A stretch of DNA of 64,000 nt from Streptomyces sp. NBC_01198 (GCF_036010485.1 NZ_CP108568.1:6162501-6226500); one strand, 5' to 3'. Counted from the first letter of the stretch, positions 1-9,676 are shown. Numbers and translations: made by a program. Notes: a model not told the origin generated them from the sequence alone.

Positions 1-1
1 C

Positions 2-877
2 GTACCGCAGCAGCCCGTCGCGCTGCCGGAGTCGGTGGACTTCGACGTCAGCTGGAGCTGGGGCGGCGAGCAGTTCATGGCCGCCGTCGAGGACATCAAG
101 GAGCGCATCCACGCCGGCGACGCCTTCCAGGTCGTCGCCTCCCAGCGGCTGGAGACCGAGTGCTCCGCCAGCGCGCTGGACGTCTACCGGGTGCTGCGGA
201 CCACCAACCCGTCGCCGTACATGTACCTGCTGCGCTTCGACGGCTTCGACGTCGTCGGGTCCAGCCCCGAGGCGCTGGTCAAGGTCGAGGACGGCCGGGC
301 CATGCTGCACCCGATCGCCGGGACCAGGCCGCGCGGGGCGACCCCGCAGGCCGACGCGGCGCTCGCCGAGGAGCTGCTGGCCGACCCCAAGGAACGCGCC
401 GAGCACCTGATGCTGGTCGACCTGGGGCGCAACGACCTGGGCCGGGTGTGCGAGCCGGGCAGCGTCGAGGTGGTCGACTTCATGTCGGTGGAGCGCTACT
501 CGCACGTGATGCACATCGTCTCCACCGTCACCGGCCGGGTCGCGCCCGGCAGGACCGCCTTCGACGTGCTGACCGCGTGCTTCCCGGCCGGCACGCTGTC
601 CGGCGCGCCCAAGCCGCGCGCCATGCAGATCATCGAGGAGCTGGAGCCGACCAGGCGCGGGGTCTACGGCGGCTGCATCGGCTATCTGGACTTCGCCGGC
701 GACTCCGACACCGCCATCGCGATCCGTACGGCCGTGCTGCGCGACGGTGTCGCGTACGTGCAGGCCGGCGCGGGCATCGTCGCGGACTCCGACCCGGTCG
801 CCGAGGACGCCGAGTGCCGCAACAAGGCCGCCGCGGTGCTGCGGGCGGTCGCGACGGCCAACGTGATGCACGGCTGA
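2..877 (+). CDS. trpE: Anthranilate synthase component I, 3' part
   Basis: The reading frame is open from the window edge, so the N-terminus lies outside. The 291 visible residues form the chorismate-binding domain that converts chorismate plus ammonia to anthranilate, the first committed step of tryptophan synthesis. Visible family signatures are GDAFQVVASQR, the NPSPYMYLLRF block, HPIAGTRPRG, LVDLGRNDLGRVC and TLSGAPKPRAMQIIEELEP. The GTG at 35 is internal and not a start. A strong hairpin follows the stop codon. Other chorismate enzymes (PabB, isochorismate synthases) share the fold, but the trp genes downstream favour TrpE. Confidence 0.95.
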   Translation, partial: VPQQPVALPESVDFDVSWSWGGEQFMAAVEDIKERIHAGDAFQVVASQRLETECSASALDVYRVLRTTNPSPYMYLLRFDGFDVVGSSPEALVKVEDGRAMLHPIAGTRPRGATPQADAALAEELLADPKERAEHLMLVDLGRNDLGRVCEPGSVEVVDFMSVERYSHVMHIVSTVTGRVAPGRTAFDVLTACFPAGTLSGAPKPRAMQIIEELEPTRRGVYGGCIGYLDFAGDSDTAIAIRTAVLRDGVAYVQAGAGIVADSDPVAEDAECRNKAAAVLRAVATANVMHG

Positions 878-893
878 CCGGCCGCGGGCACGC

Positions 894-928
894 GGGGGCG
901 GGGCGGCCGTCACGCCCGCCCCGCCCCC
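894..928. terminator. Bidirectional hairpin between trpE and S53 peptidase gene
   Basis: A 13-bp GC stem (GGGGGCGGGGCGG paired with CCGCCCCGCCCCC) around a 9-nt loop lies between the convergent stop codons. There is no U-tract, as is usual in Streptomyces terminators. Confidence 0.7.
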
Positions 929-945
929 CGCCCCCGGCCCGCGGG

Positions 946-2193
946 TCAGCCGGTGAAGGCGGCCACGCCGTCCGGGGTGCCGAGACCGGTCGGGCCGTCG
1001 TAACCGGCCGTGCCCGTGCACAGGTACGAGCCGGCGCACTCGCCGTTCGTCCCGCTCAGCACGTCGTTCAGGGCGCCGGTGTGCGCGTAGGGGAACGAGG
1101 CCGGATAGGAGCCCTCGGACGGCGTCCCGGCCAGCGCGTAGAGCGAGGCGATGATCGGCGCGGAGGCGCTGGTGCCGCCGAAGACCTCCCAGCCGGTGTC
1201 GTTGCCGTAGGTGTCGTTGACCGCGACACCGGTGGCCGGGTCGGCGACCGCGGAGACGTCGGCGACGGTACGGCCGGCGCATTCGGCGTCCTGCTGCCAG
1301 GCCGGCTTGGGGTCGTAGGCCGAGCAGCCGGAGCCCGCCCCGCCCCACCCGGTGTCCGTCCAGCCGCGCGAACCGCCGTCCTGCCGCAGCGAGGTGCCGC
1401 CGACCGCGGTCACGTACCGCGAACCCGCCGGGTACTCCACGCCGTAGCCGGCGTCGCCGGAACTGACGGTGATGGCCACGCCGGGGTGGTCGAAGAACTG
1501 GCTGTCGTAGCCGGTGTCCGCGCCGGACTCGCCGCCGCCGTAACTGTTGGACACGTACCTGGCGCCCAGCGCCACCGCGGTGTTGACGGACTCGCCGAGG
1601 TCGGTCATGACCGAGGAGTCCGCCTCGACCAGCAGGATGTGGCAGGCCGGGCAGACCGCGCTGACCATGTCCAGGTCGAGGGATATCTCCTCGGCCCAGC
1701 CCGGATCGGGCACCGGCAGCGCCGACGTGCCGCTCTGGCCGACCTTGCGGAAGCAGCCGTTGCCGGTGGTGCAGGCCGGCAGGCCGTACTGGGTGCGGTA
1801 CGTGGCCAGGTCCGCCTCGGCGTTCGGATTGTCGTAGGCGTCCACGATCGCCACGGTGGCGTCCGAGCCGCCGGCGTCGGGTACGGCGTAGGCGCTGCGC
1901 AGGTCGGCGGGTCCGTAACCCGACGGGATGGCCGCCGGGTGCGCGGAACGCGCCGAGGGCGCAAGGGAGTCGGCGCCGCTGGTGACCTTGAGCGCCTTGC
2001 AGGCCATCACGTCGGGGGCGGTGCTGACCGCGCAGGAGCGTGCCGTGGTCAGCCGGTGCGCGGGGGCCGGCTGCGGCTGCGCGCCGGCGGTCGGGGCGAG
2101 GGCGACCAGCCCGGTGGCGGCGAGTCCGGCGACCGCGACGAGGGCCGGCCACATATGGCTGGTGGCGCGGCGGGTGGGACGGGGGGTGTGCAA
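946..2193 (-). CDS. Secreted S53 (sedolisin/kumamolisin-like) serine-carboxyl peptidase
   Basis: The protein is about 415 residues. I place the start at a TTG because AGGAGG lies exactly 6 nt upstream of it; the open frame extends further but without a ribosome site. The N-terminus is a Sec-type signal peptide: basic residues, a hydrophobic stretch of Ala/Leu/Val, then a GAQ cleavage region near residue 37. The sedolisin catalytic pair is expected in NAEADLATYR (Glu and Asp), the oxyanion Asp in SSGDAGYG and the catalytic Ser in GGTSASAPI. It should be an extracellular protease. The usual long pro-kumamolisin domain is absent; only about 60 residues separate the signal peptide from the catalytic domain. 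Paired cysteines suggest disulfides outside the cell. Confidence 0.88.
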   Translation of the reverse strand: MHTPRPTRRATSHMWPALVAVAGLAATGLVALAPTAGAQPQPAPAHRLTTARSCAVSTAPDVMACKALKVTSGADSLAPSARSAHPAAIPSGYGPADLRSAYAVPDAGGSDATVAIVDAYDNPNAEADLATYRTQYGLPACTTGNGCFRKVGQSGTSALPVPDPGWAEEISLDLDMVSAVCPACHILLVEADSSVMTDLGESVNTAVALGARYVSNSYGGGESGADTGYDSQFFDHPGVAITVSSGDAGYGVEYPAGSRYVTAVGGTSLRQDGGSRGWTDTGWGGAGSGCSAYDPKPAWQQDAECAGRTVADVSAVADPATGVAVNDTYGNDTGWEVFGGTSASAPIIASLYALAGTPSEGSYPASFPYAHTGALNDVLSGTNGECAGSYLCTGTAGYDGPTGLGTPDGVAAFTG

Positions 2194-2504
2194 GTGTTGC
2201 CTCCTGTGGGGGGAGTGTGACGCGTGATGCCTCTGCGTCCATTGGGGGAGCAGGGGGATGGCCGAGAACGTATGGTGACCCGCGCACGTCAACAAGGCGG
2301 GTCACCGGCGGGACCGGAAGCTATACCGCCGCTTTACCTGCCGCTGGCGGGAGTTGGCGTCTTCATGACCTGCTCATGACCATCAGGGAGGCATGGAATC
2401 GGCTTGTCCCGCCGCGCCCGGTACGGCCGCCTCCCGCCCGTTACGCGACGCCCCGGGGGTCCCCCGGTCGAGGCGGCCGGCCACCGGCAGGGGATAGTGG
2501 ACAG
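2194..2504. other. Divergent intergenic region
   Basis: The region separates the S53 peptidase gene from the Trp-associated membrane-protein gene. It holds the AGGAGG ribosome site of the peptidase (2200-2205) and a 10-bp inverted repeat at 2274-2306. I see no further gene in it. Confidence 0.6.
2274..2306. promoter_or_regulatory. Inverted repeat upstream of S53 peptidase gene
   Basis: Arms GGTGACCCGC (2274-2283) and GCGGGTCACC (2297-2306) are perfect complements separated by 13 nt. It lies about 80 nt upstream of the peptidase start, a position that suits a repressor operator or an RNA hairpin in the leader. The regulator is unknown. Confidence 0.45.
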
Positions 2505-3245
2505 GTGACCTCCGTCCCGCAGCAGCCCCACCCGGCACCGGCCCCCGCAGCAGAGCAGGACGCCGGGCCGTCCCCCGCGCCCGGCGCGCCCGCTGCGTCC
2601 GAGGTGGCTGCCGCGTCCCGGCGCCGCGGCGTCAGGACGCTGGCCGCCGCGCTGCCCGCCGGGGCGATCGGGGCGAGCCTGGTGCTGGTGGCCGCGGGCA
2701 AGACCTGGTCGCGCGGGTCCGCCGCCTTCGGCGACACCCACCTGCCGGTGCACGCCACCGGCACCGACACCACCGCGCTGCCCGGCGCGCTCGCGCTGGT
2801 CGGGCTGGCCTCGCTGGTCGCCGTCTTCGCCGTCCGCCGGGCCGGCCGCTACGCCGTCGCCGCGCTGCTCGCCCTCAGCGGGCTCGGCGTCGTCGTCATG
2901 GCGCTGGCCAGGCGCGGCGACCACGCGGCGATCGACTCCGCCGCCGGGACCGCCGTCGGCCTGGCCCACGCCACCGCCGAGCACACCTCCGCCACCTCCT
3001 GGCCGCTGGTCTCCGCCGTCGGCGGCGCCCTGCTGCTCGTCGCCGGGCTGCTCGCGCTGCGCTACGGGCCCGCCTGGCCCGCGATGTCCAGCCGCTACGA
3101 CCGGCCGGGCACGCGCCGCCCGGTCCGCGCCAGGGCGGCGGCCTCCGCCGCCGCGGCCGGCCGGCCGGTGCCCGTCGACCCCGATCGCGCCGAGGATCTG
3201 TGGAAGGCCCTCGACCGCGGTGAGGACCCCACCCAGGCGTCCTGA
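2505..3245 (+). CDS. TIGR02234-type Trp biosynthesis-associated membrane protein
   Basis: From the GTG at 2505 the protein has 246 residues. A disordered Pro/Ala-rich N-terminus of about 40 residues precedes four hydrophobic segments, around residues 47-66, 89-109, 115-134 and 168-187. The length, topology and the KTWSRGSAAFG region after the first segment fit the actinobacterial family found beside trp genes; its biochemical role is unknown. A GATAGT hexamer ends 6 nt before the GTG, so a leaderless transcript is possible. The frame is open further upstream, but that part has no start supported by a ribosome site. Confidence 0.8.
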   Translation: MTSVPQQPHPAPAPAAEQDAGPSPAPGAPAASEVAAASRRRGVRTLAAALPAGAIGASLVLVAAGKTWSRGSAAFGDTHLPVHATGTDTTALPGALALVGLASLVAVFAVRRAGRYAVAALLALSGLGVVVMALARRGDHAAIDSAAGTAVGLAHATAEHTSATSWPLVSAVGGALLLVAGLLALRYGPAWPAMSSRYDRPGTRRPVRARAAASAAAAGRPVPVDPDRAEDLWKALDRGEDPTQAS

Positions 3246-3372
3246 GTCGCTGGTGGGAGCCCTGCGGCGGTGCGCCGGACCCCCGTGCGTGGTCCTGCTC
3301 CGATACGCGCAACAATGGATGACGACGTGGAAGGCGACGGTCGCCTCCCACCGGGAGCATCAGGGAGTATTC

Positions 3373-3642
3373 ATGGCGGCCCACCACGACCACGGACACA
3401 CCCCGGCCGCCTGGACCGGAGTGATCATCTCCTTCGTCGGCTTCTGCGCCGGCGGCGGCTTCATGGTCGCCGCGCAGCCCGGCCCCTTCTGGGCCAGCGT
3501 CGGCGTGATCCTGCTCGGCCCGCTGGTCGGCGGCATCATGAAGATGATGGGCCTCGGCCGCAAGGAGGACGGGCACGTGGCCACCCCCGCGGTCCGCACC
3601 GAGGAGCCGCAGAAGGAAGCCGCCGCGCACGCCGGCGCCTGA
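3373..3642 (+). CDS. HGxxPAAW family small membrane protein
   Basis: This 89-residue protein starts at an ATG with AGGGAG 5 nt upstream. It carries the family signature HGHTPAAW near the N-terminus, followed by two membrane segments (about residues 14-35 and 41-58) and a hydrophilic tail. It lies in the trp-associated group of small membrane genes, between the TIGR02234 gene and the DUF2752 gene. No function is established for the family. The His-rich N-terminus could bind metal, but that is a guess. Confidence 0.85.
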   Translation: MAAHHDHGHTPAAWTGVIISFVGFCAGGGFMVAAQPGPFWASVGVILLGPLVGGIMKMMGLGRKEDGHVATPAVRTEEPQKEAAAHAGA

Positions 3643-3707
3643 CCCAGGGCCCGTCCGAGCCCCGCCACCTGGCGCAGCGACCCGCTGCGCCTTCGTGCGT
3701 GCCGGGG

Positions 3708-3713
3708 CAGAAT
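3708..3713 (+). promoter_or_regulatory. -10-like hexamer CAGAAT for a leaderless start
   Basis: CAGAAT ends exactly 7 nt before the GTG at 3721, which would place transcription initiation at the start codon. No ribosome site is visible. Confidence 0.4.
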
Positions 3714-3720
3714 CGTCGCC

Positions 3721-4158
3721 GTGACCACCTACCGGGCCGCGGCGGCCCCCTCAGGCCCGCGGGGCACGCTGCGCGCGGCCGCCGTACCGCTCGGCGTGCT
3801 CGGCGCCGTCGCCGCGGGCTTCGGCTACGTCGCGGCCGTCGACCCCGGGCAGCCGGGCCACTACCCGGCGTGCCCGCTGCTGTACTACACCGGCGTCTAC
3901 TGCCCCGGCTGCGGCGGCCTGCGCGGCGCCCACGCCCTGGCCCACGGCCACCTCGGCACCGCGCTGGGCTGCAACGCCGTCGCCGTCGCCGGATACGCCG
4001 TCTTCGCCGTCGTCTGGACGATCTGGTTCACCCGCACCCTGCGCGGCAGGGCCTTCGACCCCGCGCTGCCGCCGCGCGCGCTCTACGCCCTCTGCGGGCT
4101 GCTGCTGGCCTTCACCGTGGTCAGGAACCTGCCGTTCGGGGCGGTGCTGGCGCCCTGA
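3721..4158 (+). CDS. DUF2752 domain membrane protein
   Basis: The 145-residue protein begins at GTG. Hydrophobic segments lie around residues 17-38, 78-100 and 120-138. The DUF2752 hallmark CPLLYYTGVYCPGCGGLRGA carries three cysteines and a glycine-rich turn between the first two segments. It sits in the trp neighbourhood just upstream of trpC; a role in tryptophan synthesis is not shown. The cysteine arrangement could be redox-active or metal-binding (inference). There is no Shine-Dalgarno sequence, and the spacing from the upstream CAGAAT suggests leaderless translation. Confidence 0.8.
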   Translation: MTTYRAAAAPSGPRGTLRAAAVPLGVLGAVAAGFGYVAAVDPGQPGHYPACPLLYYTGVYCPGCGGLRGAHALAHGHLGTALGCNAVAVAGYAVFAVVWTIWFTRTLRGRAFDPALPPRALYALCGLLLAFTVVRNLPFGAVLAP

Positions 4159-4315
4159 ACCGCCCGCCGGGCGGGGCAAGATTGTCCAGGTGGTGGGACC
4201 GCCGATCACCGGATGCGAGGTGCCGGGCCGCCGCCCGATACCATCGCAGTGCCGGTGGTTTCCGCCACCGACCCGAACATTTCACTGCACGGCCGGCCGG
4301 AAGGGGAGCTCTCGC

Positions 4316-5125
4316 GTGAGTGTGCTCGACGAGATCATCGACGGAGTCCGCGCAGACCTCGCCGAGCGGCAGGCCCGGGTCTCCCTCGACGACCTCAAGG
4401 AGCGCGCCGCCAAGGCGCGGGACGCCAAGGACGGGGTCGCCGCGCTGCGCGGCGAGGCCGTCAAGGTCATCTGCGAGGTCAAGCGGTCCAGCCCGTCCAA
4501 GGGCGCGCTCGCCGCGATCGCCGATCCCGCGGGCCTGGCCGCGGACTACGAGGCCGGCGGTGCGGCGGTCATCAGCGTCCTCACCGAGCAGCGCCGCTTC
4601 GGCGGCTCGCTCGCCGACCTCGAAGCGGTGCGCGCCAAGGTCGACATCCCGGTGCTCCGCAAGGACTTCATCGTCACCGCCTACCAGCTGTGGGAGGCCC
4701 GCGCGTACGGCGCCGACCTCGCGCTGCTGATCGTCTCCGCGCTCGACCAGCCCGCGCTGGTCTCGCTCATCGAGCGGGCCGAGTCGATCGGGCTCACCCC
4801 GATCGTCGAGGTCCACGACGAGGAGGAGGTCGGCCGGGCGGTGGACGCGGGCGCGCGCATCATCGGCGTGAACGCGCGCGACCTGAAGACGCTGGAGGTC
4901 GACCGGGGGAACTTCGGGCGCATCGCGCCCGAGATCCCCGACCACATCGTGAAGATCGCGGAGTCCGGTGTCCGCGGGCCCCACGACCTCATCGCCTACG
5001 CGAACGACGGCGCCGACGCCGTGCTGGTCGGCGAGTCCCTGGTCACCGGCCGCGACCCCCGCACCGCCGTCGCCGACCTCGTCGCCGCCGGCGCCCACCC
5101 GGCCCTCCGCCCGGGCCGCGACTAA
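4316..5125 (+). CDS. trpC: Indole-3-glycerol-phosphate synthase
   Basis: The 269-residue TIM-barrel enzyme converts carboxyphenylaminodeoxyribulose phosphate to indole-3-glycerol phosphate. The start is the GTG preceded by GGAAGGGGAG. Signatures in order are CEVKRSSPSKG, the ISVLTEQRRFGGS loop, VLRKDFIVTAYQ, LIVSALD, IGVNARDLKTLEVD and AESGV, with the phosphate-binding end ADAVLVGESLV. The length is typical of monofunctional TrpC (no TrpF fusion). It is followed by a trpM-like small gene and then trpBA. Confidence 0.96.
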   Translation: MSVLDEIIDGVRADLAERQARVSLDDLKERAAKARDAKDGVAALRGEAVKVICEVKRSSPSKGALAAIADPAGLAADYEAGGAAVISVLTEQRRFGGSLADLEAVRAKVDIPVLRKDFIVTAYQLWEARAYGADLALLIVSALDQPALVSLIERAESIGLTPIVEVHDEEEVGRAVDAGARIIGVNARDLKTLEVDRGNFGRIAPEIPDHIVKIAESGVRGPHDLIAYANDGADAVLVGESLVTGRDPRTAVADLVAAGAHPALRPGRD

Positions 5126-5182
5126 CCCCCTCGGGGGCGCGGGGCGCGGGGTGCGGGGGGCCGGGCCCGGGGCCCGGGGTAG

Positions 5183-5188
5183 TAGGAT
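5183..5188 (+). promoter_or_regulatory. -10 element TAGGAT upstream of trpM
   Basis: TAGGAT matches the Streptomyces sigma-HrdB -10 consensus and ends 7 nt before the GTG at 5196, as expected for a leaderless mRNA. A convincing -35 is not visible in the G-rich upstream sequence. Confidence 0.5.
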
Positions 5189-5195
5189 GCGGGGC

Positions 5196-5339
5196 GTGTC
5201 ATTGGGATCACGTCTTGGACCCGGTTGCCGCCCGCGCGGCTGCCGCGCCCCCGCGCGCCGCGTGCTGGGGCGCCGCGTGCGGTACGTGATCGGATGCGAG
5301 CCCGGCCAGGTCAACGGCAGGCGATGGCCCCGCGGCTGA
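5196..5339 (+). CDS. trpM: Small basic protein, trpM-like
   Basis: This 47-residue, Arg/Cys/Gly-rich peptide lies between trpC and trpB. From memory it corresponds in position and in its C-terminal VIGCEPGQVNGRRW block to S. coelicolor TrpM (formerly trpX), a small protein reported to modulate tryptophan synthesis and differentiation. Three cysteines are visible. An in-frame ATG at 5187 would add three residues, but it lies inside the likely -10 element. It has one Trp codon only, so it does not look like a classical attenuator leader peptide. The identification rests on gene order and on a remembered motif. Confidence 0.7.
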   Translation: MSLGSRLGPGCRPRGCRAPARRVLGRRVRYVIGCEPGQVNGRRWPRG

Positions 5340-5526
5340 GCCGCGTTCCCATCCCGCGCGAGCGGACCACGCGGCCGCGCAAGGCCGTACGAGCCGTACA
5401 GCCGTATCCCCGTACGGGCCGTACCGCCGCAGACAAGGTCACCCCCCGCCGGCGCGAGCCGCACACATGCGCCCACCGGCGGAGCCGACCGGCCGAGTTC
5501 ACCCATGACCGAGCAGGGGACACCCC

Positions 5527-6770
<1,244 letters not shown>

Positions 6771-6774
<4 letters not shown>

Positions 6775-7589
6775 GCGGGACCATCGCACTGCTGCAGGAG
6801 GTGCTCGCGGCGGCGAGAGCCGAGGACCGCGCCGCCCTCATCGCCTACCTCCCGGCCGGCTTCCCCACCGTCGACGGCGGAATCGAGGCGGTCAAGGCGG
6901 CCTTCGACGGCGGCGCCGACATCGTCGAGGTGGGCCTGCCGCACAGCGACCCGGTGCTCGACGGCCCGGTCATCCAGACCGCCGACGACATCGCGCTGAA
7001 GAACGGTGTGCGCATCGCCGACGTGATGCGCACGGTCCGCGAGGCGCACGCGGCGACCGGCAAGCCGGTGCTGGTGATGACGTACTGGAATCCGGTGGAC
7101 CGCTACGGCGTCGAGCGCTTCGCCGCCGAGCTGGCCGAGGCGGGCGGCGCCGGCTGCATCCTGCCCGACCTGCCGGTCGAGGAGTCCGCGGGGTGGCGGA
7201 AGGCGGCCGACGAGCACGGCCTGGCCACCGTCTTCGTCGTCGCCCCGTCCAGCAGGGACGAGCGGCTGGCCCGGATCACCGCGGCCGGCTCCGGCTTCGT
7301 CTACGCGGCCTCGCTGATGGGCGTCACCGGCACCCGGGTCAGCGTCGGCGAGCAGGCGGCCGGACTGGTCGGGCGCACCCGGGCCACCACCGGGCTGCCG
7401 GTCTGCGTCGGCCTCGGCGTCTCCAACGCCGCGCAGGCCGCCGAGGTCGCCGCCTTCGCCGACGGTGTGATCGTCGGTTCGGCCTTCGTCAAGCGCATGC
7501 TGGACGCCGGCGACGACGAGGCCGCCGGCCTCGCCGGGGTGCGCGCGCTGGCCGCCGAACTGGCCGAAGGCGTGCGCAAGCGGGCCTGA
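6771..7589 (+). CDS. trpA: Tryptophan synthase alpha chain
   Basis: The 272-residue TIM barrel cleaves indole-3-glycerol phosphate to indole and glyceraldehyde 3-phosphate and passes indole to TrpB. The catalytic residues correspond to E53 and D64 in VEVGLPHSDPVLDGPVIQ. YWNP, LPDLPVEE and the phosphate-binding loops VGLGVSN and VIVGSAFV are present. It starts with a GTG overlapping the trpB stop. A hairpin terminator follows within 50 nt, so trpBA ends the operon. Confidence 0.97.
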
Positions 7590-7633
7590 CGCTCACCCGT
7601 GGGAGCGGGATTTGTCACTCCCGCGAGCGAAAA

Positions 7634-7670
7634 ACGGTGGGGGGAGGCGCTGAGCGCCGCCTCCCACCGT
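7634..7670. terminator. Hairpin after trpA
   Basis: ACGGTGGG plus AGGCG pair with CGCCT plus CCCACCGT, with a two-base bulge and an 8-nt loop. It lies 44 nt after the trpA stop and 10 nt before the next start. Confidence 0.65.
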
Positions 7671-7680
7671 TGCGCTGTGC

Positions 7681-8496
7681 GTGAGTGAACGCAACCGAGA
7701 CGGAAAGCGCAGCGCCCGCGAGGCCCTGCAGGAACAGCGTGCCAGGGAGCAGGCCCGGGCCAGGCACAAGCGGACGCTGGTGGTGGCCGGCGCGGTGGTG
7801 GGCGTCCTCGCCGTGGGCGCCGTGATCGGCGTGGTGGTCGCCGACAACAACGACAGCACCGACAGCAGCGCCACCGGCACCCCGGCCGCGGCACCCACCG
7901 GCGCCGCCGGCAAGGACGACCTGGTGATCCCGGTGGGCGCGGCCGACGCGCCCTCGACGCTCACCATCTACGAGGACTTCCGCTGCCCGGCGTGCGACGC
8001 GTTCGAGAAGCAGTTCACCCCGACGATCCACACCCTGGAGGACAGCGGGCAGATCAGGACCGAATACCACCTGGTCACGCTGATCGACGGCAACCTGGGC
8101 GGCAGCGGCTCGCTGAACGCCGGCAATGCCGCCGCCTGTGCCCAGGACGCCGGGAAATTCCGCGCCTACCACGACGTCCTCTACAGCAACCAGCCCGACG
8201 AGCAGAACGACGAATTCTCCGACAAGAAGACCCTGCTCACCCTCGCCGGCAAGGTCCCCGGCCTGAAAACGGCCGCCTTCACCGCCTGTGTGAACAACGG
8301 CACCCACGACTCCTGGGTGAAGAAGTCCAACGCCGCCTTCGGCAATTCCGGCTTCAACGCGACACCGACGATCCTGCTGAACGGCAAGAGCATCTTCGGG
8401 CAGAATCCCGCGCTCACCCCGGACAGCCTCCAGCAGATGGTCAGCGCCGCGAACAAGGGCAAGCAGCCGGGGAAGGTCACCGCCACGCCGTCCTGA
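7681..8496 (+). CDS. Membrane-anchored DsbA-family thioredoxin-fold protein
   Basis: The 271-residue protein starts at GTG. A charged N-terminus (residues 1-31) precedes one membrane segment (about 32-54), a Ser/Thr/Ala linker and an extracytoplasmic thioredoxin fold. The redox motif is C102-P-A-C105 in EDFRCPACDAFEKQF, and a cis-Pro loop is visible at NATPTILLNG. This is the DsbA/Thioredoxin_4 class expected to oxidise or isomerise disulfides in exported proteins. Two further cysteines could form a structural pair. It lies between trpA and lgt and has its own hairpin terminator. Confidence 0.88.
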   Translation: MSERNRDGKRSAREALQEQRAREQARARHKRTLVVAGAVVGVLAVGAVIGVVVADNNDSTDSSATGTPAAAPTGAAGKDDLVIPVGAADAPSTLTIYEDFRCPACDAFEKQFTPTIHTLEDSGQIRTEYHLVTLIDGNLGGSGSLNAGNAAACAQDAGKFRAYHDVLYSNQPDEQNDEFSDKKTLLTLAGKVPGLKTAAFTACVNNGTHDSWVKKSNAAFGNSGFNATPTILLNGKSIFGQNPALTPDSLQQMVSAANKGKQPGKVTATPS

Positions 8497-8499
8497 CCG

Positions 8500-8520
8500 C
8501 CCCCGGGCACCGCCCGGGGG
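8500..8520. terminator. Hairpin after DsbA-like gene
   Basis: A perfect 9-bp stem, CCCCCGGGC with GCCCGGGGG, has an ACC loop and begins 4 nt after the stop codon. Confidence 0.75.
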
Positions 8521-8605
8521 ACGACGCTGCGCGCCCGGCCGTTACCCAGACGTAGCCGGGCGGGCTGCCGTGTACCCGTCCGGCACGGTAGCGTCGGACA
8601 TTGCC

Positions 8606-9652
8606 ATGGAACTCGCATTCATCCCCAGCCCCGCGCACGGCGTCATCCATCTCGGACCGATCCCGCTGCGCGGCTACGCGTTCTGCATCATCATCGGCGT
8701 CTTCGTTGCCGTCTGGTACGGCAACAAGCGCTGGATCGCCCGCGGCGGGCGGGCCGGCACGGTCGCCGACATCGCCGTGTGGGCGGTGCCGTTCGGCCTG
8801 GTCGGTGGCCGGCTCTACCACGTGATCACCGATTACGAGCTGTACTTCACCGACGGCAAGGACTGGGTCGACGCCTTCAAGGTGTGGCAGGGCGGACTCG
8901 GGATCTGGGGCGCCATCGCCATGGGCGCGCTGGGCGCCTGGATCGGCTGCCGCCGTCGCGGTATCGCGCTGCCGGCCTACGCCGACGCCATCGCGCCGGG
9001 CATCGCGTTCGCGCAGGCCATCGGCCGCTGGGGCAACTGGTTCAACCAGGAGCTGTACGGCGGCCCGACCACGCTGCCGTGGGGCCTGAAGATCGACGCC
9101 GCGCACCGGCCTGACAACACGCCGGACCTGGCCACGTACCACCCGACCTTCCTGTACGAGTCGCTGTGGTGCGTCGGGGTCGCGCTGCTGGTGATCTGGG
9201 CCGACCGCCGCTTCAAGCTCGGGCACGGGCGGGCCTTCGCGCTCTACGTCGCCGCCTACACGGTGGGCCGGGCCTGGATCGAGCACATGCGGGTCGACTA
9301 CGCGCACCAGTTCCTCGGCATGCGTCTCAACGACTGGACAGCGATCCTCGTCTTCATCGGGGCCGTCACCTACCTGGTGCTCTCCGCCCGGCTGCGCCCC
9401 GGCCGCGAGGCGGTCGTGGAACCGGTGGCCGCCGGGGACGCGCCGATGGACGCCGACGAGGCCGGGGACACCCCGGCCGGCGCCGACGGGACACCGGCTG
9501 ACCAGGCGGGCGAGCCCGCGGCGGACGCCCCGGCCGACTCCGCGGCGAAGGCGCCCGGTGATCCCGCGGAGCCGTCCGCGGACGCCGAGCAGGGCGACGG
9601 CGAGCCGTCCAAGGCCGGCGCCGGACCGGCCGGCGGACCGGTCACCCCCTAG
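8606..9652 (+). CDS. lgt: Prolipoprotein diacylglyceryl transferase
   Basis: The 348-residue membrane enzyme transfers diacylglycerol from phosphatidylglycerol to the lipobox cysteine. The start is the ATG at 8606; a TAGCGT hexamer lies 11 nt upstream and no ribosome site is seen. Family signatures include the IPLRGYA start, GGRLYHVITDY, VWQGGLGIWG and the Lgt signature GRWGNWFNQELYGGPT. Seven membrane segments are likely. The last 80 or so residues are an Ala/Asp/Glu/Pro-rich cytoplasmic tail not found in short Lgt proteins. An Lgt substrate in this window is the lipoprotein encoded at 27754. Confidence 0.96.
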   Translation: MELAFIPSPAHGVIHLGPIPLRGYAFCIIIGVFVAVWYGNKRWIARGGRAGTVADIAVWAVPFGLVGGRLYHVITDYELYFTDGKDWVDAFKVWQGGLGIWGAIAMGALGAWIGCRRRGIALPAYADAIAPGIAFAQAIGRWGNWFNQELYGGPTTLPWGLKIDAAHRPDNTPDLATYHPTFLYESLWCVGVALLVIWADRRFKLGHGRAFALYVAAYTVGRAWIEHMRVDYAHQFLGMRLNDWTAILVFIGAVTYLVLSARLRPGREAVVEPVAAGDAPMDADEAGDTPAGADGTPADQAGEPAADAPADSAAKAPGDPAEPSADAEQGDGEPSKAGAGPAGGPVTP

Positions 9653-9657
9653 TTTCC

Positions 9658-9676
9658 GCAGGTCAGGTCAGCCTTT
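9658..9676 (+). promoter_or_regulatory. Candidate iron box (DmdR/IdeR type)
   Basis: The 19 bp starting GCAGGTCAGGTCAGCC match 11 of 19 positions of the DtxR/IdeR consensus TTAGGTTAGGCTAACCTAA, including AGGT, AGG and CCT. It lies about 90 nt upstream of a vacuolar-iron-transporter-like gene. The match is moderate only. Confidence 0.35.

Noticed and set aside
5340..5526. Tryptophan attenuator before trpB
   Set aside because: No leader peptide with clustered Trp codons and no clear competing hairpins; repeated CGTAC motifs are present but unexplained.
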